A stretch of 64,000 nt of DNA from Desulfobacteraceae bacterium (GCA_024230435.1 JAAERL010000137.1:18224-82223), one strand, 5' to 3'; counted from the first letter of the stretch, positions 52,210 to 62,539 are shown. Numbers and translations are program-made. The notes: generated by a model from the sequence alone, not told the origin.

Positions 52210-52920
52210 TTATGATTTGCGTTGGTCCCACAGATACAAGGTAATACTGTGCAATTCCTTTTCCGGAATTTTTCTGGAATAGTTTTGCACTTTGTGTGAG
52301 CCGGACAAAATGGCTTCTTTAATCTTCATCCTGCTGTCCATTTTTTGTGCAAATTCGTGGCTGTCCCAGGCTTTCTCGGGGCTTTTGGCAGAGGAGCCAT
52401 GACAGTCAAGGCAACCGTGTTGTTGTACCATTTCCTGTCCGATGATAACGCGCTTTTTTACATTTGTGCGAATCATGGAAAGATCATCGCCGCGGCTTTC
52501 AATGGTGCGTTGCAACGCTGCTTCAAAATTAACAATTTTTCCGCCGTGGTTTTTTTTATATTTTTCAGCGGTTTCCCTGTCTGCAAATGCCAGTTTGCTT
52601 ACGGGAGTCATGGTTCCCGGCAAGTCGCTGCCAACAAGAAAAAAAGAGGTTTTGGCGTCTATCAGGTTTGCAGTAGCGTAATCAGCTACCTGCCATTGGC
52701 TGATTTGGGCTATTTTTTCGTCAAGGTTCTCTGCTGCGCAATGAAAACTGCAATAACCCGTTTTGCTTCCATCTAAGTTGTTAATTCGGTGATGTGTCCC
52801 CCAATAAGCTTCAAGGTTCATGCTGCATATGGGGCAATATGTTTGCTGTTTTTTTGAAAGGGTGCTGCAAGCAGCAATAAGGGTAAAAAGCAATAAAACA
52901 CACAAAGCGGTTCTTTTCAT
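52210..52920 (-). CDS. Lipoprotein: NosL-like domain fused to cytochrome c domain
   Basis: 236 residues, ATG 5 nt after AGGAGG. Lipobox LIAAC puts the anchor Cys at residue 18. Residues 25-145 are NosL-like: TYCPICSMNLEAYWGTHHRI (CxxCxM), GYCSFHCAAENL, SKLAFADRETAEKYKKNHGGKIVNFEAALQ. Residues 155-236 are a c-type cytochrome domain with heme motif CLDCH (170-174) and a distal segment containing Met (FAQKMDSRMKIKEAILSGSHKVQNYSRKIPEKELHSITLYLW). This would be a periplasm-facing copper and heme protein, presumably moving copper or electrons. Same strand and possibly same function as the NosL-like gene downstream. No oxidase or nitrous oxide reductase is in the window. Confidence 0.8.
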   Translation of the reverse strand: MKRTALCVLLLFTLIAACSTLSKKQQTYCPICSMNLEAYWGTHHRINNLDGSKTGYCSFHCAAENLDEKIAQISQWQVADYATANLIDAKTSFFLVGSDLPGTMTPVSKLAFADRETAEKYKKNHGGKIVNFEAALQRTIESRGDDLSMIRTNVKKRVIIGQEMVQQHGCLDCHGSSAKSPEKAWDSHEFAQKMDSRMKIKEAILSGSHKVQNYSRKIPEKELHSITLYLWDQRKS

Positions 52921-53042
52921 AATTTCCTCCTCGTTGTTTAGTCTTTTCGGATGATTTCGGTAAAATGCCGTTTTTTGAGCTGTTAAAATACTTGAACAAA
53001 AAACAGGCAGCGCATTCTCCGGCCTCTAAGCGCAGCGCAGGG

Positions 53043-53430
53043 TTAACCGCTGTTGTGATTTTCGATATATTGCTTAACTGCCAATAAGGCGGCTCCAGTA
53101 GCGGATACGATGCCGCAGGACCGGGACCAGAGAACAGGTTTCCAATATAATTTTTTAAGATCTTGGCCAAACGCTTTTCTAATTTTTCTGGAGCTGATCG
53201 TTTTAGCGTATTTACAAGTTTGCCGGGAGCAAGCCCGAGACAACCATCAACTAAAAGGTGTACGTGGCCGGATTAGCCGTTAAATTCTGCAAGCTCACAT
53301 TACGCATTTTCACAAATTAGTCCGAAATGCTCTTTTATCCGTAACAGTATTGCCGGTTTTAGCGCCTTTTGTCTGTAAGTTGTTACCGCAATTATATGAT
53401 AGTAGATTCTGTAATAGCTATGATCAGAGG
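53043..53430 (-). pseudogene. tnpA: tnpA relic, IS200/IS605 family Y1 (HUH) transposase
   Basis: Conceptual translation on the minus strand spells most of a TnpA. SYYRIYYHIIAVTTYRQKALKPAILLRIKEHFGLICENA is followed by a stop, then CELAEFNG and another stop. SGHVHLLVD holds the HUH (HVH) metal site, and after a frameshift the frame continues TISSRKIRKAFGQDLKKLYWKPVLWSRS and AALLAVKQYIENHNSG. Two in-frame TAA codons and one frameshift make it dead. It is divergent from the tnpB fragment at 53686, the IS605 arrangement. Confidence 0.8.
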
Positions 53431-53685
53431 TGTTTAATCCTTGTTTTTTTATAGTAGCTATATTATGCATATCGCCATGCTCAATACAACACGAAATATT
53501 GAGTTTCGTATCTATCCAGGAGTAAACCAGCAAAAGATGTTAATAGACAAAGATGTTAATAGACATTGATTAGGTTTGCACTGTGAACGATACAATGCCG
53601 CCTTGCAAAAAACCGTTCGCATTTAAAGACTTTTTCCAGTGAGCGGGCAAAGGCCAAAAGGCCGGTTTAAACCGGTCTATACTTG

Positions 53686-54028
53686 ATGCACAGGCATAGG
53701 GCTGCTTTTTTCAATATCGTCTTACAAAGCGGTGGGAGCTGGTGGACAACTTGTAAAAGTAAGACCGCATGGCATAACCCAAGTGTGCTTCAGGTGCAGA
53801 AAAACTGTACCCAAAAAGCTTTCTGACATGATTCACAACTTTTCTTATTGCGGGTTTGCAGCCAATCGTGATCATAACGCAGCGAGAAATGTTTTGCGTA
53901 TCGGGCTTCGATACGTTAACGCCGCAAGGCGTTTAGATGCCCGGCAACTTATTGTCGGGAGCAGTCACTTGAGGCTTGGCTTAGAACCGCCCGATGTACG
54001 GAGATGGCGTACTTGCCGCTTAAGTTAA
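53686..54028 (+). pseudogene. tnpB: tnpB 3' fragment, IS200/IS605 family
   Basis: The frame through SISSYKAVGAGGQLVKVRPHGITQVCFRCRK and RDHNAARNVLRIGL is the C-terminal end of TnpB: last RuvC segment plus zinc ribbon. The second Cys pair is damaged (NFSYCGF for CPYCG). Some 300 N-terminal residues are missing. The tail (RQLIVGSSHLRLGLEPP) runs to a stop at 54026-54028. Confidence 0.8.
53936..53963 (+). repeat. 3' hairpin of the tnpB unit
   Basis: GCCCGGCAACTTATTGTCGGGAGCAG folds CCCGGCAA/TTGTCGGG. It lies within the last codons of tnpB, where the omega-RNA scaffold of active TnpB systems is encoded. Look-alikes are at 37192, 35836 and 35675. Confidence 0.5.
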
Positions 54029-54443
54029 GCACGAAACCGGGCGTCAGTGAAACATGGTGGCCGGTAGTTCATTAAACCGGATGTGCTAATGTTCAGTATA
54101 GCTATACAAAAGTTATGAAGATTTTGTTAAAAAATAAAACAAACAAACGAAAGGGATAACCATCGAATCAGATGTCAACTGCCCCGTCCTAAGGCGAATT
54201 TTGCAGGAGCACAGCTTCTTACATTGACCAAGGGCCAGCACGGGCAACCGTGACGGGGCTGCGTTACAAAGCAAAAACGGGCGCCTTGGACTGCTCCATC
54301 AGATCCAGGCTCTGCGGCAGGCAGTTAAACTGGAAATATTGCCGATTGTTGCATCATGCCGATGGCTACAACTATCAACAAGAAAAGGAGGCGGTGTTTT
54401 ACCCTTCGGAATAAATGCCGGAGTCTGCACACCGGATTTTATT
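54029..54443. other. 415-bp gap, no gene seen
   Basis: Likely holds the right end of the IS605 relic. CCTAAGGCGAATT at about 54187 resembles a family-1 end with an extra base. GC-richer block 54230-54350 (GGGCCAGCACGGGCAACCGTGACGGGG) has no recognisable frame; an open frame that runs into ispF from 54339 has no family support. Confidence 0.35.
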
Positions 54444-54941
54444 ATGATATCACAATTACGCGTTGGCATGGGCTACGATGTTCATAAACTGGTTAAAGGA
54501 AGACCCCTGGTTTTGGGAGGAGTGACTATTGCGTTTGAAAAGGGATTGTTAGGCCACTCAGATGCAGACGTTTTAACTCATTCTGCTTGCGATGCTCTTT
54601 TAGGAGCTGCCGCACTGGGTGATCTGGGGCGGCATTTTCCAGATAATACACCGGAATTTAAAGATATTTACAGTATTGAACTTCTTCGCAGATGCCATCG
54701 GATGATAACCGGAAAAGGGTACAGTCTTGTAAATCTGGATGCGACTGTTTTCGCCCAGGCCCCTAAAATTGCAACCTATAATGATCCAATTCGGCAGAAT
54801 ATAGCAGATTGTCTGGAAGTTGCTCCCTCAATGATCAATGTCAAAGCGACTACCACCGAAGGGCTGGGGTACATCGGTCATGGCGAAGGCATGGCGGCAA
54901 TGTGCGTGGTAATGATCAAATCCTGCAAAAAAACAAATTAG
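54444..54941 (+). CDS. ispF: 2-C-methyl-D-erythritol 2,4-cyclodiphosphate synthase
   Basis: 165 residues from the ATG at 54444, the start that gives family length; no clear ribosome site. It cyclises CDP-ME 2-phosphate in the MEP isoprenoid pathway. Landmarks: RVGMGYDVHKLVKGRPLVLGGV (metal ligands Asp and His in GYDVH), GHSDADVLTHSACDALLGAAALGDLGRHFPD (third metal His and HFPD), NLDATVFAQAPK, and VKATTTEGLGYIGHGEGMAAMCVVMI. Complete and intact despite lying just after transposon debris; its partner ispD is not here. Confidence 0.95.
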   Translation: MISQLRVGMGYDVHKLVKGRPLVLGGVTIAFEKGLLGHSDADVLTHSACDALLGAAALGDLGRHFPDNTPEFKDIYSIELLRRCHRMITGKGYSLVNLDATVFAQAPKIATYNDPIRQNIADCLEVAPSMINVKATTTEGLGYIGHGEGMAAMCVVMIKSCKKTN

Positions 54942-55185
54942 TATCCATCGGCGAAATGGCTGAGCCGGTCTTTGGAAAGTAAGAATGAGCATAATTTTTC
55001 TGTCATTCTGAAGTTAAAAAAAAATCTATATTTCAAATGCGTTAATTAATGTTTTGAATTTTATAAAGAAATATTTCGTTATTTTTCTTTGAATGCATTA
55101 TTAGATTTGCTATGAATGCACTTTTGGATTTGCTGTTGAAGCTGAATTTACGAAAGTTGATTGAATTCTCGTGCGGGTGTTGAAA

Positions 55186-56367
55186 ATGAAGTCTGTAAAC
55201 TGGTTTGTTCTCATATTTGTGGTTTTGACCTTGTTTTTTGCAGGCTGTAATTGGAGCAAAGGTGAAGACCCTTCTTATCTGACACAAAATATACCTTCCG
55301 AAAAATATCTGCTTAAAAATACAGCAGATAACTATACCGATGAATATCCTGAATCATGGCAAGCGCCGCAGATCGAATCCATAACATTCATGTGTCTGGA
55401 GAAAATAACGGACCGGGCAGGAGGCGAGCCTTATTGGGAGTATATTGAGCTTGATTATGACGAATCGGCAGTAAATAAAGACCTTTATATTAAAATTAGT
55501 TTTGATAGACAGGGCAGCTATCCCAATGAACTGAATTTTGAATATTATTTAGACGATGATGTTTCAAATTGGGTTCAATTAGGGACAATACCCATTGATC
55601 AGGCAGCTTGTTGTTTTCCGGAATATGAGTTTATCGAAACACAAGATGCAATTCACCTGGAATCGGCCGGAACTTACCAATTTACATTTTATGCCGTTGA
55701 CGAATATGGTAACGAATCCGGTGACTATTACATTGAACTGACCGTATTTGGCGATGGCCGTTTTGGCAATATTGTTGTAATTCATATCTCGGATGAGACG
55801 GTTGTATCAGCCGATGACAGTGAATATGTAAATCAAGCATCCCAACTCAGCGATGATCAAGGCCTTTATGCATATTTTAACATTGCCGATGGTGAAGCGA
55901 TTTCTCAGGATATTGATGTAATACAAGATTATTGTAGTTCAAATGAGTTCGATGATGCGGCATTGGCCGAGCCTTTTACCAGCGCCTTTGCTGAAATTCA
56001 TCTATTGACTGACGTAAATTCCGTCAACATATCACTACAAGGCTACAAAATAGAATATATTCCTGCCGGTACTTTTCAACGCTATGGTGATTTTGCAACA
56101 CCGCCGGATTTGGAAAATCGTACCGGTGAATATTCTATTCCCGTAAAGCTTCCTTCAGATTCTAATTTAATCATTACCTTAAAGTGTATCTCTGTTTTCA
56201 CAAAAAATGAGTATGTTAACAAAATTGAATCAGACTCGAATTTCGAGCTGTTCGATATAGCAAGTTATACAGTTAAAATTACATTGTATCTTGTTGATGA
56301 GTATGGCGTAGAAAAAGAAGCTGTAATGGAGAGAAATGTTTTTTTCAGTAATTTTAAAAACTGTTGA
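55186..56367 (+). CDS. Lipoprotein of unknown function, paralogue 1
   Basis: 393 residues from ATG 55186 (an upstream GTG frame is less likely). Lipobox LFFAGC after a hydrophobic stretch. The acidic mature protein has a beta-sandwich look: ESAGTYQFTFYAVDEYGNESGDYYIELTV resembles a bacterial Ig-like strand set. Later IDVIQDYCSS and VNISLQGYKIEYIPAGTFQRYGDF lead to SYTVKITLYLVDEYGVEKEA and a terminal NFKNC. The neighbour at 56431 repeats this layout. AT-rich compared with uvrB. Probably surface or periplasmic; no known family recognised. Confidence 0.75.
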   Translation: MKSVNWFVLIFVVLTLFFAGCNWSKGEDPSYLTQNIPSEKYLLKNTADNYTDEYPESWQAPQIESITFMCLEKITDRAGGEPYWEYIELDYDESAVNKDLYIKISFDRQGSYPNELNFEYYLDDDVSNWVQLGTIPIDQAACCFPEYEFIETQDAIHLESAGTYQFTFYAVDEYGNESGDYYIELTVFGDGRFGNIVVIHISDETVVSADDSEYVNQASQLSDDQGLYAYFNIADGEAISQDIDVIQDYCSSNEFDDAALAEPFTSAFAEIHLLTDVNSVNISLQGYKIEYIPAGTFQRYGDFATPPDLENRTGEYSIPVKLPSDSNLIITLKCISVFTKNEYVNKIESDSNFELFDIASYTVKITLYLVDEYGVEKEAVMERNVFFSNFKNC

Positions 56368-56430
56368 GTGAAATTCAGGTTTTTATCTGAAATTGAGCTA
56401 AACAAAATCTGAATGTGGGGGGTACTGAAA

Positions 56431-57489
56431 ATGATTAAGATCTTCAGGAAAATCATAGGTGCGTTTGATAATTGTAAGTATTTAATTATTTTAGTAATAG
56501 TTTTAACTTTGAATTTGCTTATGTTTGGTTGCGGAGGTGAGGAAATCGCTGGCCGGTCAAAACCTCTTCCCGCGAATCCGCGGATTAATTCGGTTGCGTT
56601 TAAACATTATGGTTACGAGTATGATGATCAAGGCCGGCAAGGGGAGTATGGCATTGTTGAAGTTGCATCTGAGTCTTCTATGCCTGCTATCGTTTTGGTT
56701 AATGAAGATATTTACGTAGAGGTAGAAATTGTTAACGGTTTAAACTGGACTCCATCTTCAGTTCTATTTGAGTGCGATTACTATAACGAAGCTCAAGATA
56801 CCTGGACTTCCTACATGGAAGGGACAATGGAGCTTCCGGATATTACCGGATATTCTTTGGTATATTTGTTTGATAGCACACAAGAGGCAATTAGCATTGA
56901 TGATGTCGCCGGAACCTTTCGTTTTACATTTACAGCATTCGATTCTGCTGGTAATGTAACAGACCCGGTTGAAAAAAGGATTATTTTTAGTGAGGCTACT
57001 TTTTGGCAAAATACCGTTCATTACGATGCAAATATGGAAAACCCTGGAATCATAGATGTTGTGCAAGACACTTGCTCTACCGGTGGATCAGAACTTTTTA
57101 CCGATCTGGTTTCCGATGTATATTTTTATGTTGTTCATAATAGTATGTATATTCAGCTTCAAGGATTCTCTGTTGAATTTGAATATTTGGAGGGGTTCGC
57201 TCCTACTATAGCAACTATTACTAATGATGACTATGCAGGTTGGGAATCCATAACGCTTCGTCCAAATGAATATACAGAGTTTCAAATACCCAATTTATTG
57301 CAAAGCGCTAAGGCAAACTATGTTGCTGATATAGATTCAGGTTCATACCCAGATTATGACTTGAGCACCAATATGCCGGCCTACCGGATGACAATACAGT
57401 TCTTTTGTGAGGATGATTTGGGGGAAAGCTTTTTATTTACATCAATAAGAATGATTAGTATTGGAAATATAGATAATTGCGGTAATTAG
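56431..57489 (+). CDS. Lipoprotein of unknown function, paralogue 2
   Basis: 352 residues from ATG 56431, with GGGGGG about 9 nt ahead. Signal anchor ILVIVLTLNLLMFGC. Shares with the preceding gene, in the same order: VAGTFRFTFTAFDSAGN, IDVVQDTCST, MYIQLQGFSVEFEYLEGF, YRMTIQFFCEDDLGE and the C-terminal NIDNCGN. Overall identity is low, so an old duplication. 63 bp after paralogue 1 and probably in one transcript. Function unknown; the conserved VQDxCS segment and final Cys suggest a disulfide. Confidence 0.75.
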   Translation: MIKIFRKIIGAFDNCKYLIILVIVLTLNLLMFGCGGEEIAGRSKPLPANPRINSVAFKHYGYEYDDQGRQGEYGIVEVASESSMPAIVLVNEDIYVEVEIVNGLNWTPSSVLFECDYYNEAQDTWTSYMEGTMELPDITGYSLVYLFDSTQEAISIDDVAGTFRFTFTAFDSAGNVTDPVEKRIIFSEATFWQNTVHYDANMENPGIIDVVQDTCSTGGSELFTDLVSDVYFYVVHNSMYIQLQGFSVEFEYLEGFAPTIATITNDDYAGWESITLRPNEYTEFQIPNLLQSAKANYVADIDSGSYPDYDLSTNMPAYRMTIQFFCEDDLGESFLFTSIRMISIGNIDNCGN

Positions 57490-57554
57490 ACAAACGATAT
57501 CGCCTAATTCAAGAAAAAAACTCAGAGGCTGCGGCTTGCCGTTTGCCATAACAC

Positions 57555-59549
57555 ATGGAAAAATTTAAATTAGTATCCGGCTATGCCCCTAAGGGGGATC
57601 AGCCGGCCGCAATAAAAAAACTTTGTAAAGGAATCCAGGGCGCCCTTCAAGACCAGGTCTTGTTGGGCGTCACCGGTTCGGGTAAAACATTTACCATGGC
57701 CCATGTCGTTGCCGAGCTGAACCGGCCGGCCCTGGTGATTGCCCCTAACAAAACACTTGCCGCTCAGCTTTTTCAGGAGTTCAAGCAGCTTTTTCCTGAA
57801 AATGCAGTGGAGTATTTTGTTAGTTATTACGACTATTACCAGCCCGAAGCCTATGTTCCCGCAACGGATACCTACATCCAAAAAGACTCCTCGATAAACG
57901 AATTGATCGACAAAATGCGCCATTCTGCAACACGTTCAGTGTTATCGCGCCGGGATGTTTTGGTCGTCGCATCGGTATCCTGTATTTTCGGGCTTGGCGC
58001 TCCCGAGGATTATCTTGCCATGCGTTGCCATTTGGAAACTGGCTCACAGATGAGCAGGGAACAGTTGTTGCGCCAGCTTGTTTTGATGCAATACGAACGT
58101 AATGACGTGGATTTTCATCGCGGCGCCTTCAGGGTAAGAGGAGACCGGGTGGAGATTTTTCCGGCTTATGAAGAGGATATGGCTGTGCGGGTCGATTTTT
58201 TTGGGGATGAGATTGATGGATTGAATCAAATTGACCCTCTCAGAGGGATTGTGCTCAAATCCATAACCGGCGCCACTATTTTTCCGGCCAGCCATTATGT
58301 GACGACACGGCAAACCTTAAAACGGGCGTTTGATTCCATCATGAAGGAAATGATTGAACGTGCCGGCTGGTTCACAAGTCAACAAAAGTTCATCGAAGCC
58401 CAACGCATTGAAGAAAGAACCCGGTTTGACCTGGAAATGATACACGAATTGGGCTATTGCACGGGCATTGAAAACTATTCGCGTCACCTTACCGGTCGCC
58501 GGGCGGGTCAGCCGTCGCCGACCCTTCTCGATTATTTTCCTGAAGATTATATCATGTTCATAGACGAGAGCCATATCGGCGTTCCCCAGCTACGCGCCAT
58601 GTATAAAGGGGACCGGTCGCGTAAGCAAACTCTGACGCAATACGGGTTTCGTTTACCATCAGCTCTGGACAACCGGCCGTTGAAATTTCAGGAGTGGCGC
58701 AAAAGGGCCCGTCAGGTGATTTATGTGTCCGCCACGCCTGCCAATTATGAGCTTGAGCAGTCCGGAGATGCCGTTGTGGAACAAATTGTACGCCCTACAG
58801 GTCTTATTGATCCGCAGATCATTATCCACAGCGCAAGCAACCAGGTGGATGATCTGTACGATGAGATTAAACGCTGTTTGAAAAAAGAGGGCAGGGTTTT
58901 GGTGACCACGCTGACCAAGCGTATGGCCGAAGACCTTTGCGAGTATTATACTGATTTGAATCTCGCTGTCCGGTACCTGCATTCGGACGTCAGTACGCTG
59001 GAACGCATGGATATCATACGAGATTTGAGGGTAGGAAAATTCGATGTGCTCATTGGCATCAATTTGCTGCGTGAGGGTTTGGATATCCCTGAGGTAATGC
59101 TGGTGGCCATTCTTGATGCCGATAAAGAAGGTTTTTTAAGATCGGCGAGATCTTTAATCCAGACATTTGGCAGGGCTGCCCGTAATGTTAACGGCAAAGT
59201 GATTCTGTATGCTGATCAAACCACTGCTTCAATGGCCCAGGCTATAGAAGAGACCCAGCGCCGCCGCGATGTTCAGCAAACGTTTAACCAGATTCACGGC
59301 ATTGTCCCTCAAAGCATTACAAAAAGTATCACGGGTGTCTTTGACGCTGTCTACGAAACCCAAGAGCCGGTTTTCCAGGAGGCGGCTGAAGCAGAGCCGG
59401 AATATGCAAGCACCGATACTATCGAAGCAGCCATCAAGGAGTTGGAAAAACAGATGAAAGTGGCGGCAAAGGAGCTGGCTTTTGAGCGGGCGGCGGTACT
59501 GCGGGACCGCATCAAGGTGCTTCAACGGCGATTGATGTATGAGCAATAA
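57555..59549 (+). CDS. uvrB: Excinuclease ABC subunit B
   Basis: 664 residues, full length. Helicase motif I is [12 protein letters not shown]; the damage-probing beta-hairpin is [26 protein letters not shown]; motif II is FIDESH. Further motifs: [39 protein letters not shown] and QTFGRAARN. The C-terminal UVR motif is [27 protein letters not shown], which contacts UvrC. It verifies lesions handed over by UvrA. uvrC overlaps its end by 11 bp. No clear Shine-Dalgarno. Confidence 0.96.
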   Translation: MEKFKLVSGYAPKGDQPAAIKKLCKGIQGALQDQVLLGVTGSGKTFTMAHVVAELNRPALVIAPNKTLAAQLFQEFKQLFPENAVEYFVSYYDYYQPEAYVPATDTYIQKDSSINELIDKMRHSATRSVLSRRDVLVVASVSCIFGLGAPEDYLAMRCHLETGSQMSREQLLRQLVLMQYERNDVDFHRGAFRVRGDRVEIFPAYEEDMAVRVDFFGDEIDGLNQIDPLRGIVLKSITGATIFPASHYVTTRQTLKRAFDSIMKEMIERAGWFTSQQKFIEAQRIEERTRFDLEMIHELGYCTGIENYSRHLTGRRAGQPSPTLLDYFPEDYIMFIDESHIGVPQLRAMYKGDRSRKQTLTQYGFRLPSALDNRPLKFQEWRKRARQVIYVSATPANYELEQSGDAVVEQIVRPTGLIDPQIIIHSASNQVDDLYDEIKRCLKKEGRVLVTTLTKRMAEDLCEYYTDLNLAVRYLHSDVSTLERMDIIRDLRVGKFDVLIGINLLREGLDIPEVMLVAILDADKEGFLRSARSLIQTFGRAARNVNGKVILYADQTTASMAQAIEETQRRRDVQQTFNQIHGIVPQSITKSITGVFDAVYETQEPVFQEAAEAEPEYASTDTIEAAIKELEKQMKVAAKELAFERAAVLRDRIKVLQRRLMYEQ

Positions 59550-61422
59550 AACGGATCGTCTATTGTCCGGCGATAATATGGAAAAAAATTCTGTGGAACC
59601 GGCCGCCGGGCGGCTTGCGGGTAAATTATCCCAAGTCTCCGCCAGTCCGGGCGTCTATCTTATGAAAAATGCCAGCGGCGGTATTCTATATGCCGGCAAA
59701 GCCAAGAACCTGCGCAAAAGGCTTCAATCTTATTTTCAGCCTGGCCGCCCGCAAGATCCGAAAACAACGGTATTGCTTACCAAGGTTGCCGATTTTGAAA
59801 CGATCATTACACAAACCGAAAAAGAAGCCCTCATTTTAGAATCTAATTTAATCAAGCGGCATAGGCCCCGATACAATGTCAATCTCAAAGATGACAAACG
59901 ATATCCGTGCCTAAGGCTTAATATGACCCATGCCTTTCCAAATCTGAATATCACCCGTAAAATCAAAAACGATGGCGCACTTTACTTTGGCCCGTATACT
60001 TGTTCGGCAGCCGTGCGGCAAACGCTCAAATTCATACAAAAAACCTTCAAGCTGCGTAAATGCCACAGCAAAACGTTCATGAACCGCTCCCGGCCCTGCC
60101 TGAACTACCAGATGGGATTGTGCCTTGGGCCATGTGTTTACAGTATAGATCCGGAACAATACACGGAAATCGTCAAAGAGGTGATCGCTTTTTTAAAAGG
60201 CAGGACGCCGGAATTAATACGAAAAATCAAACAGGAAATGCTTTTCGCCGCCAAACGGCAGGAATTTGAAGCAGCGGCAAAATTAAGAGATAAACTTTTC
60301 TCCCTTGAGAAAACGCTTGAAAAGCAAATAACTGTCAGCTCAGATTTTAAAGATCGCGATATCTTTTCCATGGTATCGGAACAAATGGTTGTGGTGGGCA
60401 CGCTGCTTAAAGTGCGGCGGGGATTTTTGCTGGGCAGCCGGCACTTTCATTTTCAGGATATTATGGGCTCTGCTGATGAACAAATGCGTTTGCTGATACG
60501 CCAGTACTATGAAGAAATAGCCTTCGCGCCATCGGAAATACTCGTGGATCATCTTCCAGCGGACCTTGATTTTTTGGAAAATCACCTGAGTGAAAAAAGC
60601 CGCAAGAAGATCAGTATTCTGGCGCCCCGACGGGGAGAAAAAAAGCGCCTGGTGCAAATGGCAGTTCAAAATGCCCACAAAGAGCTCAAAGATAGACTGA
60701 TTGCCGTTAAAAACCAATCCGGTCTTTTGGAACGTTTGCAAAAAAAACTTAAAATGCCAATAGCGCCAGACAGAATCGAATGCTTTGATAACTCCAACTT
60801 ATTCGGCTCAAATCCTGTTTCAGCCATGGTTGTATTTGATCAGGGAAAACCATCAAAAAACGACTACCGGCGGTACAAGATCAACGCTAAGGCAAAACCC
60901 GATGATTATGCCGATATGGCTGAAGTTTTGCGCCGCCGTTACGGTAAAGGCCCGGATTCAGATTCTTTTCCGGATTTGCTGATTGTAGACGGCGGCAGGG
61001 GGCAAATCAGCGTAGCGGAAAGTGTTTTGGCGCAACTGGGATTAACCGGCCGGTTTTCTGTGGCTGGTATCGCAAAAAAAGATGTTGAAAAAGGCGAAAC
61101 CCAAGACAAAATCTATTTGCCCGGCCGCGCAAACGAAATTCAATTTGGCCGGGAAACGGATTTGCTTCTGTTTTTGCAAAGCATTCGTGATGAAGCTCAC
61201 AGATGGGCGGTAAGCTTCCATAGACAAAGGCGGACAAAAACAGCCCTTATTTCCAAACTCGATGACATTGCCGGTGTTGGCCCAAAGCGAAAGGCCCAAT
61301 TATTAAAGCATTTCGGAAGCTTTAAAAAGCTGCAAGCCGCAAGTCGTGAAGAATTGCAATCCGTTGCGGGAATTTCAAAACAGCTATCTGACATTATCAA
61401 AACACATCTGAACAAATGTTGA
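59539..61422 (+). CDS. uvrC: Excinuclease ABC subunit C
   Basis: 627 residues. GIY-YIG nuclease at the N-terminus ([30 protein letters not shown]) makes the 3' cut. The Cys cluster [25 protein letters not shown] marks the iron-sulfur region, and the UVR motif is [22 protein letters not shown]. The RNase H-like domain has [20 protein letters not shown] and [14 protein letters not shown] for the 5' cut. Tandem helix-hairpin-helix ([36 protein letters not shown]) closes it. Start at the ATG overlapping uvrB; another Met at codon 14 is possible. Coupled to uvrB. Confidence 0.96.
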   Translation: MSNKTDRLLSGDNMEKNSVEPAAGRLAGKLSQVSASPGVYLMKNASGGILYAGKAKNLRKRLQSYFQPGRPQDPKTTVLLTKVADFETIITQTEKEALILESNLIKRHRPRYNVNLKDDKRYPCLRLNMTHAFPNLNITRKIKNDGALYFGPYTCSAAVRQTLKFIQKTFKLRKCHSKTFMNRSRPCLNYQMGLCLGPCVYSIDPEQYTEIVKEVIAFLKGRTPELIRKIKQEMLFAAKRQEFEAAAKLRDKLFSLEKTLEKQITVSSDFKDRDIFSMVSEQMVVVGTLLKVRRGFLLGSRHFHFQDIMGSADEQMRLLIRQYYEEIAFAPSEILVDHLPADLDFLENHLSEKSRKKISILAPRRGEKKRLVQMAVQNAHKELKDRLIAVKNQSGLLERLQKKLKMPIAPDRIECFDNSNLFGSNPVSAMVVFDQGKPSKNDYRRYKINAKAKPDDYADMAEVLRRRYGKGPDSDSFPDLLIVDGGRGQISVAESVLAQLGLTGRFSVAGIAKKDVEKGETQDKIYLPGRANEIQFGRETDLLLFLQSIRDEAHRWAVSFHRQRRTKTALISKLDDIAGVGPKRKAQLLKHFGSFKKLQAASREELQSVAGISKQLSDIIKTHLNKC

Positions 61423-61676
61423 TTATCAGGGGCTTGAAAGTTGCCCACGATGCAATTTTGATAGCCTTTGAATACGGTTCTGTTGCGCCAACACGTACGA
61501 ACAAGGAGTATGACCTATATAGGTTCTTTTCGAAAACACATACAAAACCAGCGAAACACTATATGAATTGCAACTGTCACGGTCTTAAAAATAATAGGAT
61601 TGTATTCACTATATTTATGCTTATGGTTAGGCATATCCGCAAGGGGCTCGAAAGTTGTAAATCATTTTGTCTTGCT

Positions 61677-61821
61677 TAGCATCTATCCGGAAACGATCAA
61701 TTTATCCGGTATCTTCGTTGTGCTTGAAACGTTATCCTTGCAATATCAACTCAATGCCTGTGGTAAAAACTTTTACCCCCTGTGATTCCAGGCAAATCTG
61801 CATACTTTTGGTTGGACACTA
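61677..61821. repeat. Family-3 dispersed repeat, copy 2
   Basis: About 145 bp. TAGCATCTATCCGGAAACG at the left, GGTTGGACACTA at the right. In order with copy 1: TATCCG.AAA, TCCGGTAT, CTTGAAACGTTATCCT, AATAT, ATGCCTGTGGTAAAAACTTTT. Lies in the 549-bp gap between uvrC and the GYD gene; the 61423-61676 part holds nothing I recognise. Confidence 0.6.
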
Positions 61822-61955
61822 CTTGTCTTTGAATCCGTTTTAGTTTTTTCGCCTGTGTGAATAAACAATGCGCCCGCACACCCATTGGTGAACGTTGAAA
61901 GCGAATCCAGATCCGGCTCAATACCTTAAGATATGCATGTGGCCGAAACCCTAGA
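61822..61955. repeat. Family-2 dispersed repeat, copy 3 (degenerate)
   Basis: CTTGTCTTTGAATCCGTTTTAG, GCGCCCGCACACCCAT and GAAAGCGAATCCAGATC correspond in order to the 51975 copy; the right end GTGGCCGAAACCCTAGA is a decayed GGCATCTTCCAAAACCCT. As at 51957, a family-3 end lies directly to its left. Confidence 0.5.
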
Positions 61956-61971
61956 CAAAAGGAGGCGCTAT

Positions 61972-62259
61972 ATGAAAAACTATATTATTCTCAGCCGATT
62001 TTCATCTAATGCGTTTACAGACCCCAAAGATATACGTAAGCTTGCAGCACAAGTTTCAAAACGAATTAAAGAACAATGCCCTGGAATTGTTTGGAAAGAA
62101 AGCTACGCTACTTTGGGCCGTTTTGACGTAATCGATATTGTTCAAGCTGATGATCCCACCCAAGTCGAAAAAGCCGCTTTGATCATTCGCAGCTATGGGC
62201 ACTGCTCAACCGAAACGTTAATCGGAACGCCTTGGAAACAATTTCTGGAAAAACTCTAA
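61972..62259 (+). CDS. GYD-domain protein
   Basis: 95 residues from the ATG at 61972, 6 nt after AAAGGAGG; a longer frame begins inside the repeat and is rejected. Pattern MKNYIILSRFSSNAFTDPKDIRKLAAQVSKRIKEQCPGIVWKESYATLGRFDVIDIVQADDPTQVEKAALIIRSYGHCSTETLIGTPWKQFLEKL is split here only for description: the G-R-F-D segment takes the place of the family's G-x-Y-D. Small cytoplasmic alpha/beta proteins of unknown role, widespread in anaerobes. Single gene. Confidence 0.82.
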   Translation: MKNYIILSRFSSNAFTDPKDIRKLAAQVSKRIKEQCPGIVWKESYATLGRFDVIDIVQADDPTQVEKAALIIRSYGHCSTETLIGTPWKQFLEKL

Positions 62260-62505
62260 AATAGAGCTCCGGGCTGGGAAAAGTGTTTAAAACCAGGAAC
62301 TAACAAAATATAGCTTTTCGCAGCCCTGATGCAATTTTTTTTCGCCAGTCGCCATTATAATTTTGGGAGTTTACCTATGTTTTCAGATATTTCGGATTAA
62401 AACGGATAGAACGGGCGCATTCCAAAAAAATTGGTCCCGGTTATATCATTGGCTATCGGAATGAAGAATTGACATGATGCCGAAATTGATCATCACGCAT
62501 TAGTT

Positions 62506-62539
62506 ATATGCCGGATTCCGGCCAGCTAATCCGGCATAT
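62506..62539. repeat. 12-bp perfect inverted repeat
   Basis: ATATGCCGGATT - 10 nt - AATCCGGCATAT, with ATTAGTTA as a direct repeat immediately outside each arm (62499 and 62542). It lies in an 826-bp gap (62260-63085) with no gene I can support; a T-rich patch TTTTTTTTCGCCAGTCGCC at about 62332 vaguely recalls a family-1 right end. Confidence 0.4.
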
